This document shows, piece by piece, positions 23,723 through 32,325 of a stretch of DNA of 64,000 nucleotides (positions within the stretch are counted from its first letter, which is position 1; every line of letters starts with the position of its first letter). The stretch is from Desulfovibrio subterraneus (GTDB taxonomy: Bacteria > Desulfobacterota > Desulfovibrionia > Desulfovibrionales > Desulfovibrionaceae). The DNA is taken from assembly GCF_013340285.1 (NCBI RefSeq), contig NZ_BLVO01000004.1, positions 186,001-250,000 of the forward strand, in the 5' to 3' direction. The translations under genes were made by a program, and so were the position numbers. Under the pieces are notes generated by a model that did not search any database, was not told the origin of the DNA, and worked only from the letters and a program-made list of their open reading frames with translations.

Positions 23723-26635
23723 CTAGAGAAGATCGGCAAGCTGCCAACCCTTTTCCGCTGCAGCTTCCTTCACGCCTGCACCACCAAGAACGCATACCAC
23801 GCCCTGAGCGGCCGCTTCGGAAAGAATAGCCCCGAATGCCCTGAAATCGTCAAGGGTTGTTCCGAGAATCTCTTCGCGCATCTGCTGGCGACGCTCTTCA
23901 GTATCACCCGTAAGGTAGCGGGTCATGGACGCAGCTCCCTTGGCATCGGGCAGCAGGTGGGCATCCAGCTCGCCTATGGCACCGACAATGGCCTTTTCAA
24001 GCTCATCGGTACTCAGATGCACGTTGCGCAGGTATTCTGCAGAAGCATCATACACATCCAGCGTTTTGAGCAGATTGGGGTCGCGGTAGGAAACCTGGGC
24101 AAGGGTGCCACCGGCACGGTCAAACGCCGCAAAGGCTCCGTATGCCCCGCCCTGCACGCGCACCTTGTCCCACAGCCAGCCCATGCGCAGATGCTTGAAA
24201 ATCACATTGGCAGAGCCGTGATAGACATAGCCGAGATCATACAGGTTGGCCGCCTTGCCCACATAGTTGACCTGTGCGGGAATGGCGAACACTTCGTGCT
24301 GAGATGAAGGCGTGAACGACCACACGGCACCGGCCTGCTCACGCTCCGGCAGTGCTGCCAGAAACGCCTTGGCGTGGGGAGCAATGCGGTTCCAGCCTGC
24401 ATCATCCACGGTAATATTCAGCAATGCCGAATTACGGCGGATCAGCATTTCGCGCGCGGCCTCAAGGTTCGAGAGAATGTCGGCCCACTGCGCATCAAAA
24501 CCGGAAACAAGGCGACGCAGGAACTGCAGATAGGCTATGCCGTCCGTCAGCTCGCTCACACGGCCCGCCATGCCGAAGTGAGACCGCAGGCGGGAAATCA
24601 CCACGGAGTGACCGGCCGGAACAAGCTGCTCTTCGGCACGGGCCTTTTCTTCCAGCAGAATGGAGCGGAAGCGCTCCCTGTCATCCAGCCGCCCTTCGAG
24701 CAGCACTTCGCTCATCAGGGAGAACAGGGATTCGGCATTCTCCGTAGTCGCCTTGGCATTCACCAGCAGCTTCACCACGGGCGAACGGTCCTGCAGCGAG
24801 GTGGTGATGAGCATGTCGCCTTCAATGCCGCCGGTTTTGGCCGCAATACGCATGCCCAGTTCCACAAAGTCTCTTCTGGCTGTTCCCATTTCGGTGAAGC
24901 AGCGCGCAAGCAGCGGCACATAGGGCAGCATGGCTTCATCCATGCCCTGCACGTCAAAGGTAAGGTCGGCGTAAACAATGCCGCCCGTGGGCAGATCGTG
25001 CGTCATGACGCGCACACCCGCCAGTTCGGAAAACTCTGCGGGAATGGGCTTGTTGACGAGAGGCAGGTCAGCTTTGGTCACCCGGGGAATGGTTGCCACG
25101 GCCTCGGGATCGTCCGGCGCCTCCTGCAGAGCCCGCAGCGTGTCAGCTGTGGCTTCAATCTCTTCAAGGGCACGCGCATCAAGCGCACCGCGCACACCGG
25201 CAAGGCGGTCTTCCTCTTCCTTCCTGCGTGCTTCCTGCAATGCCTCATCAGGCACGAGCAGCACCGTGCTCCTGTGGTTGTTGGTGAGGAAGGCGCAGGT
25301 GATCAGCTCTTCAAACACACGCTCACCGGCACCAAGCCTCTGCTTGAAGGCAGCAAGAGGAGCTTCGAAGGCCAGCAGAGCCAGCGGATCACCGTCATAC
25401 AGCCACGTGGAGAGCGAGCGTACCATCACGGCCAGACCAACAGGGAAACGGCCGGTATTATTCTCGCGCAGGGAGAACTCAACGCTGTTCACGGCAGCTT
25501 CCACGCAGGCCTTATCTATGCCCTTTTCAGACAGTTCGCGCAGGGTATCAAAAATAAGCGCTTCAACCTTGGGGGCATCTTCAGGATCAATGCCCTTGAG
25601 ACCGGTGGAGAAATACATCTGGCGCAGTTCCGATTCCAGACCCACACCGGAAAGATCTTCACCAAGACCTGATTCGATCAGTGCCTTGCGCAACGGCGAG
25701 GCAGGCATGCCTATCAGGATATGCTCCAGCATCTGGAAGGCAAAGTTCAACTCCACTTCCACGGTTTCCGGCAGCAGCCAGTTCACCGTGAACATGCCGC
25801 GCCTGTCCTCGTCATCCTGCGCGGGACCGGCGGCATAGCCCGTGACAATGGAACGCGGCGCATCAAATGCAGGCTGCAGCGGCACGGCGGAATCCACCTT
25901 GAGCGGACCGAACCGGTCGAGAAGCTTGCCCAGAATGGCAAGGCGTTCTTCTTCCGGATCATCGCCCCAGAAATAGAACCGGCCGTTGGACGGATGGTAG
26001 TACGTTTCGTGGAAGGTATGGAACTGCTCATACGTCAGGTCGGGTATGACGGAAGGATTGCCGCCGGAATCAAGCCCGTAGGTGATGTCGGGGAACAGCG
26101 ACTGCTGCGACTGCTCGCCGAGCACGCTGTCGGGCGAGCTGTATACGCCCTTCATCTCGTTGAACACCACACCCTTGTAGCTCAGCTGCCTGTCTTCGCC
26201 ATCCACTTCGTAGTGCCAGCCTTCCTGCTGGAAAATGGCCTCGGTGATGCGCGGGAAAAAGCAGGCATCCAGATAGACGTCCACAAGATTGTAGAAGTCC
26301 TGAAGATTGGTGGAGGCCACGGGGTAGCAGGTCTTGTCGGGATAGGTGAAGGCGTTCAGAAAGGTCTGCAGCGATCCCTTGAGCAGTTCGACAAACGGTT
26401 CCTTCACGGGATACTTTTCGGAACCGCACAGCACGGAGTGCTCCAGAATATGGGCCACGCCCGTGGAATCCTGCGGCGGAGTGCGGAACGACACCCCGAA
26501 CACCTTGTTCTCGTCACTGTTGACCATGGAAAGGAGCTGAGCGCCAGTCACGGTGTGCCGCCACAGTCTTGCCACGGAAGAAAGCTCCGCTACCGGCTGT
26601 TCATCCACAAGCTCAAATCCGTACATCTTGGTCAT
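23723..26635 (-). CDS. M16C family zinc metalloprotease (presequence protease-like)
   Basis: A 970-residue peptidase of the insulinase family, subfamily M16C (Cym1/PreP-like), which forms a closed chamber degrading short peptides. Seen: inverted zinc motif HILEH (about residue 60) with the distal Glu in the GVVFNEMKGVYSSP region, and the M16C-associated middle domain. The N- and C-terminal halves are the two pseudo-repeats. No signal peptide, so it is cytoplasmic. The ATG at 26635 (MTKMYGFELVDEQPV) has GGAGG; the frame opens 7 codons earlier without one. It lies 78 bases from fur but may be separately transcribed. Confidence 0.94.
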   Translation of the reverse strand: MTKMYGFELVDEQPVAELSSVARLWRHTVTGAQLLSMVNSDENKVFGVSFRTPPQDSTGVAHILEHSVLCGSEKYPVKEPFVELLKGSLQTFLNAFTYPDKTCYPVASTNLQDFYNLVDVYLDACFFPRITEAIFQQEGWHYEVDGEDRQLSYKGVVFNEMKGVYSSPDSVLGEQSQQSLFPDITYGLDSGGNPSVIPDLTYEQFHTFHETYYHPSNGRFYFWGDDPEEERLAILGKLLDRFGPLKVDSAVPLQPAFDAPRSIVTGYAAGPAQDDEDRRGMFTVNWLLPETVEVELNFAFQMLEHILIGMPASPLRKALIESGLGEDLSGVGLESELRQMYFSTGLKGIDPEDAPKVEALIFDTLRELSEKGIDKACVEAAVNSVEFSLRENNTGRFPVGLAVMVRSLSTWLYDGDPLALLAFEAPLAAFKQRLGAGERVFEELITCAFLTNNHRSTVLLVPDEALQEARRKEEEDRLAGVRGALDARALEEIEATADTLRALQEAPDDPEAVATIPRVTKADLPLVNKPIPAEFSELAGVRVMTHDLPTGGIVYADLTFDVQGMDEAMLPYVPLLARCFTEMGTARRDFVELGMRIAAKTGGIEGDMLITTSLQDRSPVVKLLVNAKATTENAESLFSLMSEVLLEGRLDDRERFRSILLEEKARAEEQLVPAGHSVVISRLRSHFGMAGRVSELTDGIAYLQFLRRLVSGFDAQWADILSNLEAAREMLIRRNSALLNITVDDAGWNRIAPHAKAFLAALPEREQAGAVWSFTPSSQHEVFAIPAQVNYVGKAANLYDLGYVYHGSANVIFKHLRMGWLWDKVRVQGGAYGAFAAFDRAGGTLAQVSYRDPNLLKTLDVYDASAEYLRNVHLSTDELEKAIVGAIGELDAHLLPDAKGAASMTRYLTGDTEERRQQMREEILGTTLDDFRAFGAILSEAAAQGVVCVLGGAGVKEAAAEKGWQLADLL

Positions 26636-26800
26636 GCATATCCTCCGGATAGCCAAAAAGAGTAAAGAAGCGGGGATACCGCAAAGCTCCCCGCATGATG
26701 TATTTGCAAAAGATTGTTCAGCCTACATAGTACACGGTATTGCCGTAGACAAGGGGCTGCACGGCAAAACCCCTTTCCCCGTGCAGGAAACGCCTGCCCG

Positions 26801-27589
26801 TTATCCGACAAGTCGTTCCAGCTCGGCGTACACTCTGAATACCTGCGGTTCCATTTCCGCATACAGGAGACGCACCTCCTGCAGGTCGCCATTGCGGGCG
26901 GCGTGTTCCATTTCACGGGCCACCAGCGCGGGGCCTTCCGAAATAATATCAAGCGCGGAACCGGCCAGCGAGTGGGCCACATCCGCCACCTCACCAAGCC
27001 AACCTTCTTCCGCCGCCACCTTGAGCGCTGAAAATTCCCGGGGCAGTGATTCCTTCACCAGAGCATACAGGCTGAACACATCGTCACGGTCCAGGCCGAA
27101 CTCGGAAAAGATGAAGTCAAGTTCGCGCATGCGGCCATCCTTCTGCCGGGCAATCTCGGACTCGGAACGCGGTGCAACCTGACGCCCCTTGTGCTCCATG
27201 ACATCGCGCACTGTCTGCAAAAGAGTCGTAATGCGCACCGGCTTGATCAGCAGGCCGTCTATTCCGGCCTTGATGAAGCGTTCCCTGTCGTCTTCTCCCT
27301 TGGCATCCGCAAGCGCAATGACCGGAATAGAGGCATCAACCCTGTCCGTCACCGAAGAACGGATGGCCTCTGTCACCTCCACGCCGTCCATATGCGGCAT
27401 GGTCACATCCATGACCAGAACATCGTACACATTGTGCAGAAGCTCGGACAGCAGTTCACGGCTGTCAGCAACCAGTTGCACGGAATGCCCGCGCCGTTCA
27501 AGCATGGCCGCCAGTATCCTGCGATTAAGCAGACTGCTGTCGGCAACGAGAATATTCAAGGCCCGAAGGGGGCTGTCAGAAAGCGGCAT
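26801..27589 (-). CDS. Response regulator with C-terminal HPt domain
   Basis: A 262-residue protein: receiver domain about 10-130 with D17 in the acidic pocket, phospho-acceptor D61 (VLVMDVTMPHMDG) and K116 (LLIKPVRI); HPt domain about 155-260 with H206 in VADVAHSLAGSALDI. In the HPt motif the usual Lys after His-Ser-Leu is Ala (A209), so phosphotransfer kinetics may differ. No output domain. The start at 27589 has GAGAGG and overlaps the end of the GGDEF gene by 14 bases, so the two are co-translated and may form one pathway to cyclic di-GMP. Confidence 0.9.
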   Translation of the reverse strand: MPLSDSPLRALNILVADSSLLNRRILAAMLERRGHSVQLVADSRELLSELLHNVYDVLVMDVTMPHMDGVEVTEAIRSSVTDRVDASIPVIALADAKGEDDRERFIKAGIDGLLIKPVRITTLLQTVRDVMEHKGRQVAPRSESEIARQKDGRMRELDFIFSEFGLDRDDVFSLYALVKESLPREFSALKVAAEEGWLGEVADVAHSLAGSALDIISEGPALVAREMEHAARNGDLQEVRLLYAEMEPQVFRVYAELERLVG

Positions 27590-28400
27590 TATCCTCTCCC
27601 CCCGTTTCATCATGTTTTTGGACGGATGATTCCGACGAATCCTGATGCATGACAACCACCCTGTTTCTCCCGCCTGCTTTGGCTGCATAAAGCGCCTTAT
27701 CCGCCAGAGCATAAATGGCATCCGGCCATACGTTCCTGCCCTCGCGGGAAGACACGCCGAATGATGCGGTTATCTGGACGGTCTGTTCTCCAGCCAATTT
27801 GATGGGAGTTTGCTGTATGGTCAAACGCATACGCTCCGCCACAATCCGTCCGCCTTCCGCATCGGTATCCGGCAGCAGAACGGCGAATTCCTCTCCCCCG
27901 ACACGCGCAACCATATCGGAATCACGCGCAACACTTTTCAGCATTCCGGCGAACTCCCGGAGCACAACATCTCCCATCTGGTGTCCGTACGTATCGTTGA
28001 CACGCTTGAAGTGGTCTATATCCGCAATCACAAGGCAGATCGGCGTGCGCTGACGGACACTGCGAGCTATTTCCTGTCTGAAGCGGTGCTGAAAATAACG
28101 GGGATTACAAAGGCCGGTGAGGGAGTCGATATAGCTGAGTTCGGCAAAGCGCTGCTCGTGCCTGCCGACAATGTAGCCGAATACGGCGAAAACACAGATG
28201 GTACCCAGCCCCATGTATCCATAAAGCCAGAGCCAATAATACGGGGCAGCCGCATCCAGTTCAAGCAAAGCGGAAAGACAGAGCCAGCCAAACGGCGCAC
28301 CGATGCCCAGCACACATCCCTGAAGCAGCCTTTTCAGACGCGTTCTCGAAATGCCGAAAAAATCCCTTAGAGTATCGATTCCGGCCATCAGAAAACGCAT
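27576..28400 (-). CDS. GGDEF-domain diguanylate cyclase, membrane-anchored
   Basis: A 274-residue protein with two membrane helices (about 28-47 and 55-80) and a GGDEF domain (about 85-250): metal-binding DIDHFKRVND, active site GGEEF at 168-172 and an intact inhibitory I-site RDSD at 159-162, five residues before the active site. It should make cyclic di-GMP from two GTP with product inhibition. GGAGGAG precedes the ATG at 28400. It overlaps the receiver-HPt gene downstream. Confidence 0.93.
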   Translation of the reverse strand: MRFLMAGIDTLRDFFGISRTRLKRLLQGCVLGIGAPFGWLCLSALLELDAAAPYYWLWLYGYMGLGTICVFAVFGYIVGRHEQRFAELSYIDSLTGLCNPRYFQHRFRQEIARSVRQRTPICLVIADIDHFKRVNDTYGHQMGDVVLREFAGMLKSVARDSDMVARVGGEEFAVLLPDTDAEGGRIVAERMRLTIQQTPIKLAGEQTVQITASFGVSSREGRNVWPDAIYALADKALYAAKAGGRNRVVVMHQDSSESSVQKHDETGGEDNAAF

Positions 28401-28434
28401 CGCTCCTCCATTCCGCAGGATTCATCAAGACACC

Positions 28435-29184
28435 TTAACGCATATAGGATCGCGCCACCTTGAACACATCATCATACTCCAGACGCATTGCTATGGCGAT
28501 GCTCATCTCAGTGGACATGAGCATTTTCTTTTGCGTTTCGGCAAGAACCACAGACTTGTGCTCCTTAAGCCATTTTCTGACGAAGGGTGCGTCAAAACCG
28601 TCTATGACCATGGACAACCCTTCGCGGAAGTAGCGTGATGAAACATAGGAAAGAAGCGGTTGGCAGCCCGTCTTGCTTTCATGGCGGGACAACAGCACAT
28701 AGAAAAGCAAGGTCACAATGAGTTTGTCGTCCTGCGACTTGTGCCCCACATCGAAAAAGCGCTCCTGCCCTGCCTGATGTTCCGGCACCAGCTTGAGCAG
28801 TTCCTGCGACAGCGCCTTGGCCTTGTCTTCGGTGATAGGGGGAACGGGAAACTGCGCAAGCAGTTTGGCAAGCGTTCTGTGCGGATTTTCGCCGGTTGCC
28901 ACGTCCAGAATGGCAATACGCATGAGATTGAAACGGCGGGCATACTCGCTGAGCTGCGTTTCCATCTTGGCATGAGCCAGCAAGCGTACCCGTTCATCGG
29001 AGTACCCGCAAAATCCGATATCAAGCAGATGCCGGACAAAAGGTTCCGTCGTATAGCGGGCTTCTTCCTCCAGCGCTTTGAAATTGCGCTTACTGCCCAC
29101 CAGCTTTTTCAATGAAAGCCAATAGGCCGCAACGCCCTCCAGAGGCAGCTCCAGAATATCAAAATCATTCTGCAATTCAGACAT
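28435..29184 (-). CDS. Hypothetical protein, no recognised domain
   Basis: A 249-residue soluble, mostly helical protein I do not recognise. Notable stretches: DIGFCGYSDERVRLLAHAKME (about 55-75), the helix LNLMRIAILDVATGENPHRTLAKLLAQFP, and LLFYVLLSRHESKTGCQPLLSYVSSRYFREGL. Coding character matches its neighbours, and an ATG at 29184 (MSELQNDFDI) is preferred over the TTG at 29211. It is 34 bases upstream of the GGDEF gene and in the same orientation, so it may belong to that signalling unit. Confidence 0.72.
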   Translation of the reverse strand: MSELQNDFDILELPLEGVAAYWLSLKKLVGSKRNFKALEEEARYTTEPFVRHLLDIGFCGYSDERVRLLAHAKMETQLSEYARRFNLMRIAILDVATGENPHRTLAKLLAQFPVPPITEDKAKALSQELLKLVPEHQAGQERFFDVGHKSQDDKLIVTLLFYVLLSRHESKTGCQPLLSYVSSRYFREGLSMVIDGFDAPFVRKWLKEHKSVVLAETQKKMLMSTEMSIAIAMRLEYDDVFKVARSYMR

Positions 29185-29282
29185 AGGCAGGCACCAACCC
29201 CCGAAAGACAATACGAGTCTTATCCTGTATTCTTAATAGAATACAGAACCACTGGCGCATTGGCAAGCCGGAGCTGGATTTA

Positions 29283-29588
29283 CTACAGCGAAATAACCGA
29301 GTTATCCGCCATGGCGAACGGGCAGAATTCAAACCTGTCCGCATCGGCATCGTTGTACCATTGGCCCCCGCAGTGGTAGCGGAACCGGTAATCCTTACCT
29401 GCTTCCAATTCAACCAGAACTGTAAATGAACCATCCTTGCCCTTTTTCATAGGGCAGGCTTTTTCATCCCAACTGTTGAAATCGCCGACAACGAATACTT
29501 CGTCGCACCCGTTCACCTCGTCCTTCGCCAGCTGGAACTTAACCTTGCACACCGGACGGCTTTTCAGAAACTGCTTGTTCAAAGACAT
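29283..29588 (-). CDS. Stand-alone CBM48/glycogen-binding (isoamylase N-like) domain protein
   Basis: A 101-residue protein made only of an early-set/CBM48 domain: VCKVKFQLAKDEVNG, VFVVGDFNSWD (the hallmark G-x-F-x-x-W), LEAGKDYRFRYHCGGQWYNDADADRFE. In larger proteins (branching enzymes, AMPK beta) this domain binds glycogen; stand-alone copies occur in sulfate reducers with polyglucose stores. GAGGAGAAG precedes the ATG. Glycogen binding is an inference from the family. Confidence 0.87.
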   Translation of the reverse strand: MSLNKQFLKSRPVCKVKFQLAKDEVNGCDEVFVVGDFNSWDEKACPMKKGKDGSFTVLVELEAGKDYRFRYHCGGQWYNDADADRFEFCPFAMADNSVISL

Positions 29589-29977
29589 ATTCTTCTCCTC
29601 GCGGACAGAGACTTTATAAATAGGTTAAGGCCACCATACACCAGCTCGGAATACGTTTCCATGCCGAACCCATTATTTTTCCATTTCGGAGAAAACTCTG
29701 TAAACGGGGATGGATAACACCCCGGAGAGAAGAAAAGAAGAGAAGAAAAGAAAACGACCTGATCTGCAAAAGAACAGGCCGGACAGGGGGATGGAGAAAC
29801 ACAAAATGCGCCGGAAGGCGCATCAGGATGACAGAAAACTCAAACAAAACCAAGCTACTGGAAAAAGACCAGAAAAGACCAGCCTACCACCGGCAAGCTG
29901 TTAGGCGGCACCGCACTTGCCGCCCGGCGAGACACTGGTCCCCGCTCTCGCGGAGGACCCGACAATGACTGATGGGG
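29589..29977. other. Intergenic region with purine tract and GC hairpins
   Basis: About 390 bases. A 31-base all-purine run (29724-29754) is followed by two GC hairpins, GGCGGC/GCCGCC (29912-29930) and GGTCC-CCGC/GCGG-GGACC (29937-29959), the latter just beyond the stop of the gene at 29978. A 64-residue Lys/Arg-rich frame on the plus strand is an effect of the purine run. Confidence 0.5.
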
Positions 29978-30370
29978 CTACTGATTCGCAGCCTTGAGCG
30001 TCTGTTCCAGCGACTGCAGAAACTCTTCGCTTCTGCCGGAACCATCCAGCCCACAAAGCCCCTTCACAGCCGTCATGAGCAGGTCAAGCTGCACGGTGAC
30101 ATCGAAAAGCCCGTTGTTGATACGGCACATTTCGCCATCCACCTGCAGCAGATATACGCGACGATCCTTGTTCACACCGTCACTGGTGACGATGGAATAC
30201 ACCTGCTGGTTCTGATCGGTCACATACAACCGTTGACGGGTCATTACGCCGGTCTCTTCATCATAGTATGAGCTCTCGGAGTACAATCTGCCCCTGAACG
30301 TAATGTCGGCCCCGACATCATTCAGCAGGGTTACTTCCTCCATCACGGCTTTAGCCTGTTCATTGCTCAT
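29978..30370 (-). CDS. Hypothetical protein
   Basis: A 130-residue soluble protein I do not recognise. Helical ends (MSNEQAKAVMEEVTLLNDVG; EEFLQSLEQTLKAAN) enclose a beta-rich core with repeated strands (ITFRGRLYSESSYYDEETGV; TRQRLYVTDQNQQVYSIVTS; RRVYLLQVDGEMCRI), like a small barrel. AGGAGGAAC precedes the ATG. It follows the excisionase-like HTH gene by 17 bases in the same orientation, so the two are probably one operon. Confidence 0.78.
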   Translation of the reverse strand: MSNEQAKAVMEEVTLLNDVGADITFRGRLYSESSYYDEETGVMTRQRLYVTDQNQQVYSIVTSDGVNKDRRVYLLQVDGEMCRINNGLFDVTVQLDLLMTAVKGLCGLDGSGRSEEFLQSLEQTLKAANQ

Positions 30371-30387
30371 ACCCGTTCCTCCTGTAC

Positions 30388-30669
30388 TTAGGTGGGTAGT
30401 GTTAGCTGCTCCGGCCCCTTGGGTTTCTTCGGCTTTTCCGGCACCGGTTCCGGTTCCGGCTCCGGCTCGATCATTTGCTCCGCCTTTTCAAACAGAGCGC
30501 CGCCGCCCATGGAACTCCAAAACGCTTCCAAATCGGCTCGTGAAACACGATACCCTCTTCCCAGCTTGGCAGCCCGCAGCGTCCCATCCTTGATGGCTCT
30601 GCGGATGGTCTCCTTGTGGCAGCTCAACAAATCGGCCGCCTCACCCAATGTGTACGTCTGTTTGGTCAT
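30388..30669 (-). CDS. Excisionase-type helix-turn-helix DNA-binding protein
   Basis: A 93-residue protein with the MerR/excisionase-like HTH_17 domain at 4-52 (YTLGEAADLLSCHKETIRRAIKDGTLRAAKLGRGYRVSRADLEAFW) and a C-terminal tail of acidic Pro-Glu repeats (EPEPEPEPVPEKPKKPK). Such small proteins occur as phage excisionases and as chromosomal regulators; no integrase or phage gene is near, so a chromosomal regulator is likelier. It is upstream of and probably co-transcribed with the 130-residue hypothetical gene. Confidence 0.85.
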   Translation of the reverse strand: MTKQTYTLGEAADLLSCHKETIRRAIKDGTLRAAKLGRGYRVSRADLEAFWSSMGGGALFEKAEQMIEPEPEPEPVPEKPKKPKGPEQLTLPT

Positions 30670-30900
30670 TGTTGCGCAGTAACCCTTGTCAAATCAGCCT
30701 TGGCACGAGCAGCAACACAATGAGGATCACACGACTGGGGGATATGTCCTCTCAACTCACCAAGCTATGGTTATCAGATGCTACACAGAGCCATTACCAC
30801 CTGAAATCAACTATTGTCAACAATGCGCCCATAAACCTTGTTTGCATGCAATAATCAACTATAATCAACACTGGGCAACACCTGACCACATTTCTATCAC

Positions 30901-30990
30901 TTCAGAACTGTTCAGACCCTTCCAGACTCTGCCAACCACGGTCAGACCAAATCAGGACATATCACCGACATATCTGACACACTCAGGCCC
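30901..30990. repeat. Degenerate 10-bp-phased TCAGA repeats
   Basis: Successive 10-base blocks read TTCAGAACTG, TTCAGACCCT, TCCAGACTCT, GCCAACCACG, GTCAGACCAA, ATCAGGACAT, ATCACCGACA, with weaker continuation. Motif cores keep the same helical face. Confidence 0.4.
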
Positions 30991-31131
30991 ACAAGCACCT
31001 CCCGAGTGCCATGACAACACGGAATGGCCCGCTGCATTGCACCACAGCGTATTGATGCTCATCTGCATATAGCCTGCTGCATCCATGTGCTTTTCTGATG
31101 CACCAAGCTTATTTGAGCTAGCAGAGCCCAC

Positions 31132-31159
31132 AAAAAAAGCCCCGCCATCAAGGCGGGGC
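31132..31159 (-). terminator. Intrinsic terminator of the receiver-PAS gene
   Basis: GCCCCGCC pairs exactly with GGCGGGGC around ATCAA; on the minus strand it is followed by seven T. It lies 34 bases after the stop at 31193. Confidence 0.92.
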
Positions 31160-31192
31160 CACAACTCACATGACTGATCGGAAAAACAGAAT

Positions 31193-32302
31193 CTACCTGC
31201 CCGGAGGCACCAGCCTGAACACCTGAACGCACCCCAGCAGGGAACCGTCCGCACTGCGCAACGGCGTGACCGTATTATAAAATTCCGGACCTTCAGGCAC
31301 AAAACGAATCCAACCGCTATGCACCTTGCCGTCCGCCACAAAACGGGTAAAGGGGCAATCTCCTGAACAATGGGAGCCGGTACCCGCAAACGGAAACTTG
31401 TGCGGGTCTATTGCACCGTCTTCACTTCCCACATGCCGGAAAAAAGCCTTGTTGGCAGCCAGCACCGACCTGTCGCGCCCCATGATGACCACCATATCGG
31501 GGATGGCGTCTATTGTGCTTCGCAGCACCTGCAGCTCGGCAGCAGCGGCGTCTCCCAGTCCACGGGTCTGAACAAGTACGGAATGATAACGGCCTGTTCC
31601 CCCATGCATACCGCTTGTACATTGGACAAATTCCAGAGCATCCAGAAACGCTCCGTCCCGCCTGCGCAGGCGGACCGCATACGGCCTGGATTCGGAAGAA
31701 CTGTGCATCCGCGAACAAATCATGCTTCTGTGATCTGCCGCTTCATACAGACTGTCGGCTTCGGTAACGGCCTCATGCATCTGGCGGGAAGATTCAAAGC
31801 CGAGCATACGGGCCAAGGCCGAGTTGCATTCCAGTATGCTCCCCTGCGAGTCAGCAACATACATACCCGCAGGAGAATCGTGAAAAAAACTCTTGTAGCG
31901 GGCAGCCTGCTCCCGCAGGCTGAGACTCATGGCCTGGTGGTGCTGCAGAATGCTCAGGTTTACGCGCAACTCGTCTGCACTGACCGGCTTCTTGATTAGC
32001 CCCAGGCCTCCGCTTTCCACCACCTGTTCCAGCAGGGCCTTGTCGGATGTGCCGGTGATGAACAGTATCGGTATGGCCAGCTCCCTCACGATAACACGAG
32101 CAGCCTCTACTCCCGACATCTCATCGCTGAGAAAAATGTCCATGAGCACCGCATCGGGCATCATGGATCTCGCGGCCTCGACAGCACTGGCACCGCTGCT
32201 CGAAACACCGCAAACAACGTGCCCTTCAGCCTCCAGCAGCACCTTGATCAGTGTTGCGCTCAGCTTATCATCTTCCGCAATGAGAATGCGCAGGGATTGC
32301 AT
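31193..32302 (-). CDS. Response regulator with two PAS domains
   Basis: A 369-residue protein: receiver domain 1-120 with E10/D11/D12, phospho-acceptor D55 (AVLMDIFLSDEMSGVEAARV) and K104 (LIKKPVSADEL); PAS domain about 135-250 (FFHDSPAGMYVADSQGSILECNSALARMLGF); second PAS about 255-365 (IDAIPDMVVIMGRDRSVLAANKAFFRHVG). The second PAS contains HCSGDC, a close cysteine pair as seen in Cys-bearing PAS domains of this group. There is no output domain. AAGGGG precedes the ATG. It starts 23 bases after the stop of the histidine kinase gene, its likely partner. Confidence 0.9.
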   Translation of the reverse strand: MQSLRILIAEDDKLSATLIKVLLEAEGHVVCGVSSSGASAVEAARSMMPDAVLMDIFLSDEMSGVEAARVIVRELAIPILFITGTSDKALLEQVVESGGLGLIKKPVSADELRVNLSILQHHQAMSLSLREQAARYKSFFHDSPAGMYVADSQGSILECNSALARMLGFESSRQMHEAVTEADSLYEAADHRSMICSRMHSSSESRPYAVRLRRRDGAFLDALEFVQCTSGMHGGTGRYHSVLVQTRGLGDAAAAELQVLRSTIDAIPDMVVIMGRDRSVLAANKAFFRHVGSEDGAIDPHKFPFAGTGSHCSGDCPFTRFVADGKVHSGWIRFVPEGPEFYNTVTPLRSADGSLLGCVQVFRLVPPGR

Positions 32303-32325
32303 ATGCGTACCCCTTGGCGATCGGA

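Larger units (their letters stand above)
30670..31192. other. AT-richer intergenic region with 10-bp-phased repeats
   Basis: About 520 bases without a credible gene, lower in GC than the surroundings. It contains the palindrome TTGCATGCAA (30842-30851), inverted ATTGT/ACAAT (30813-30824), TCAGA-type motifs in 10-base phase (30901-30990), and the terminator of the next gene (31132-31159). Confidence 0.6.

Noticed and set aside
24374-25672. 432-codon plus-strand frame opposite the M16C protease
   Set aside because: Shadow, no domain, overlaps a complete protease gene.
29710-29904. 64-codon Lys/Arg-rich plus-strand frame
   Set aside because: Composition is dictated by the 31-base purine tract; no ribosome binding site.
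30952-31389. 145-codon minus-strand frame upstream of the receiver-PAS stop
   Set aside because: Overlaps the real gene and a terminator; no ribosome binding site.
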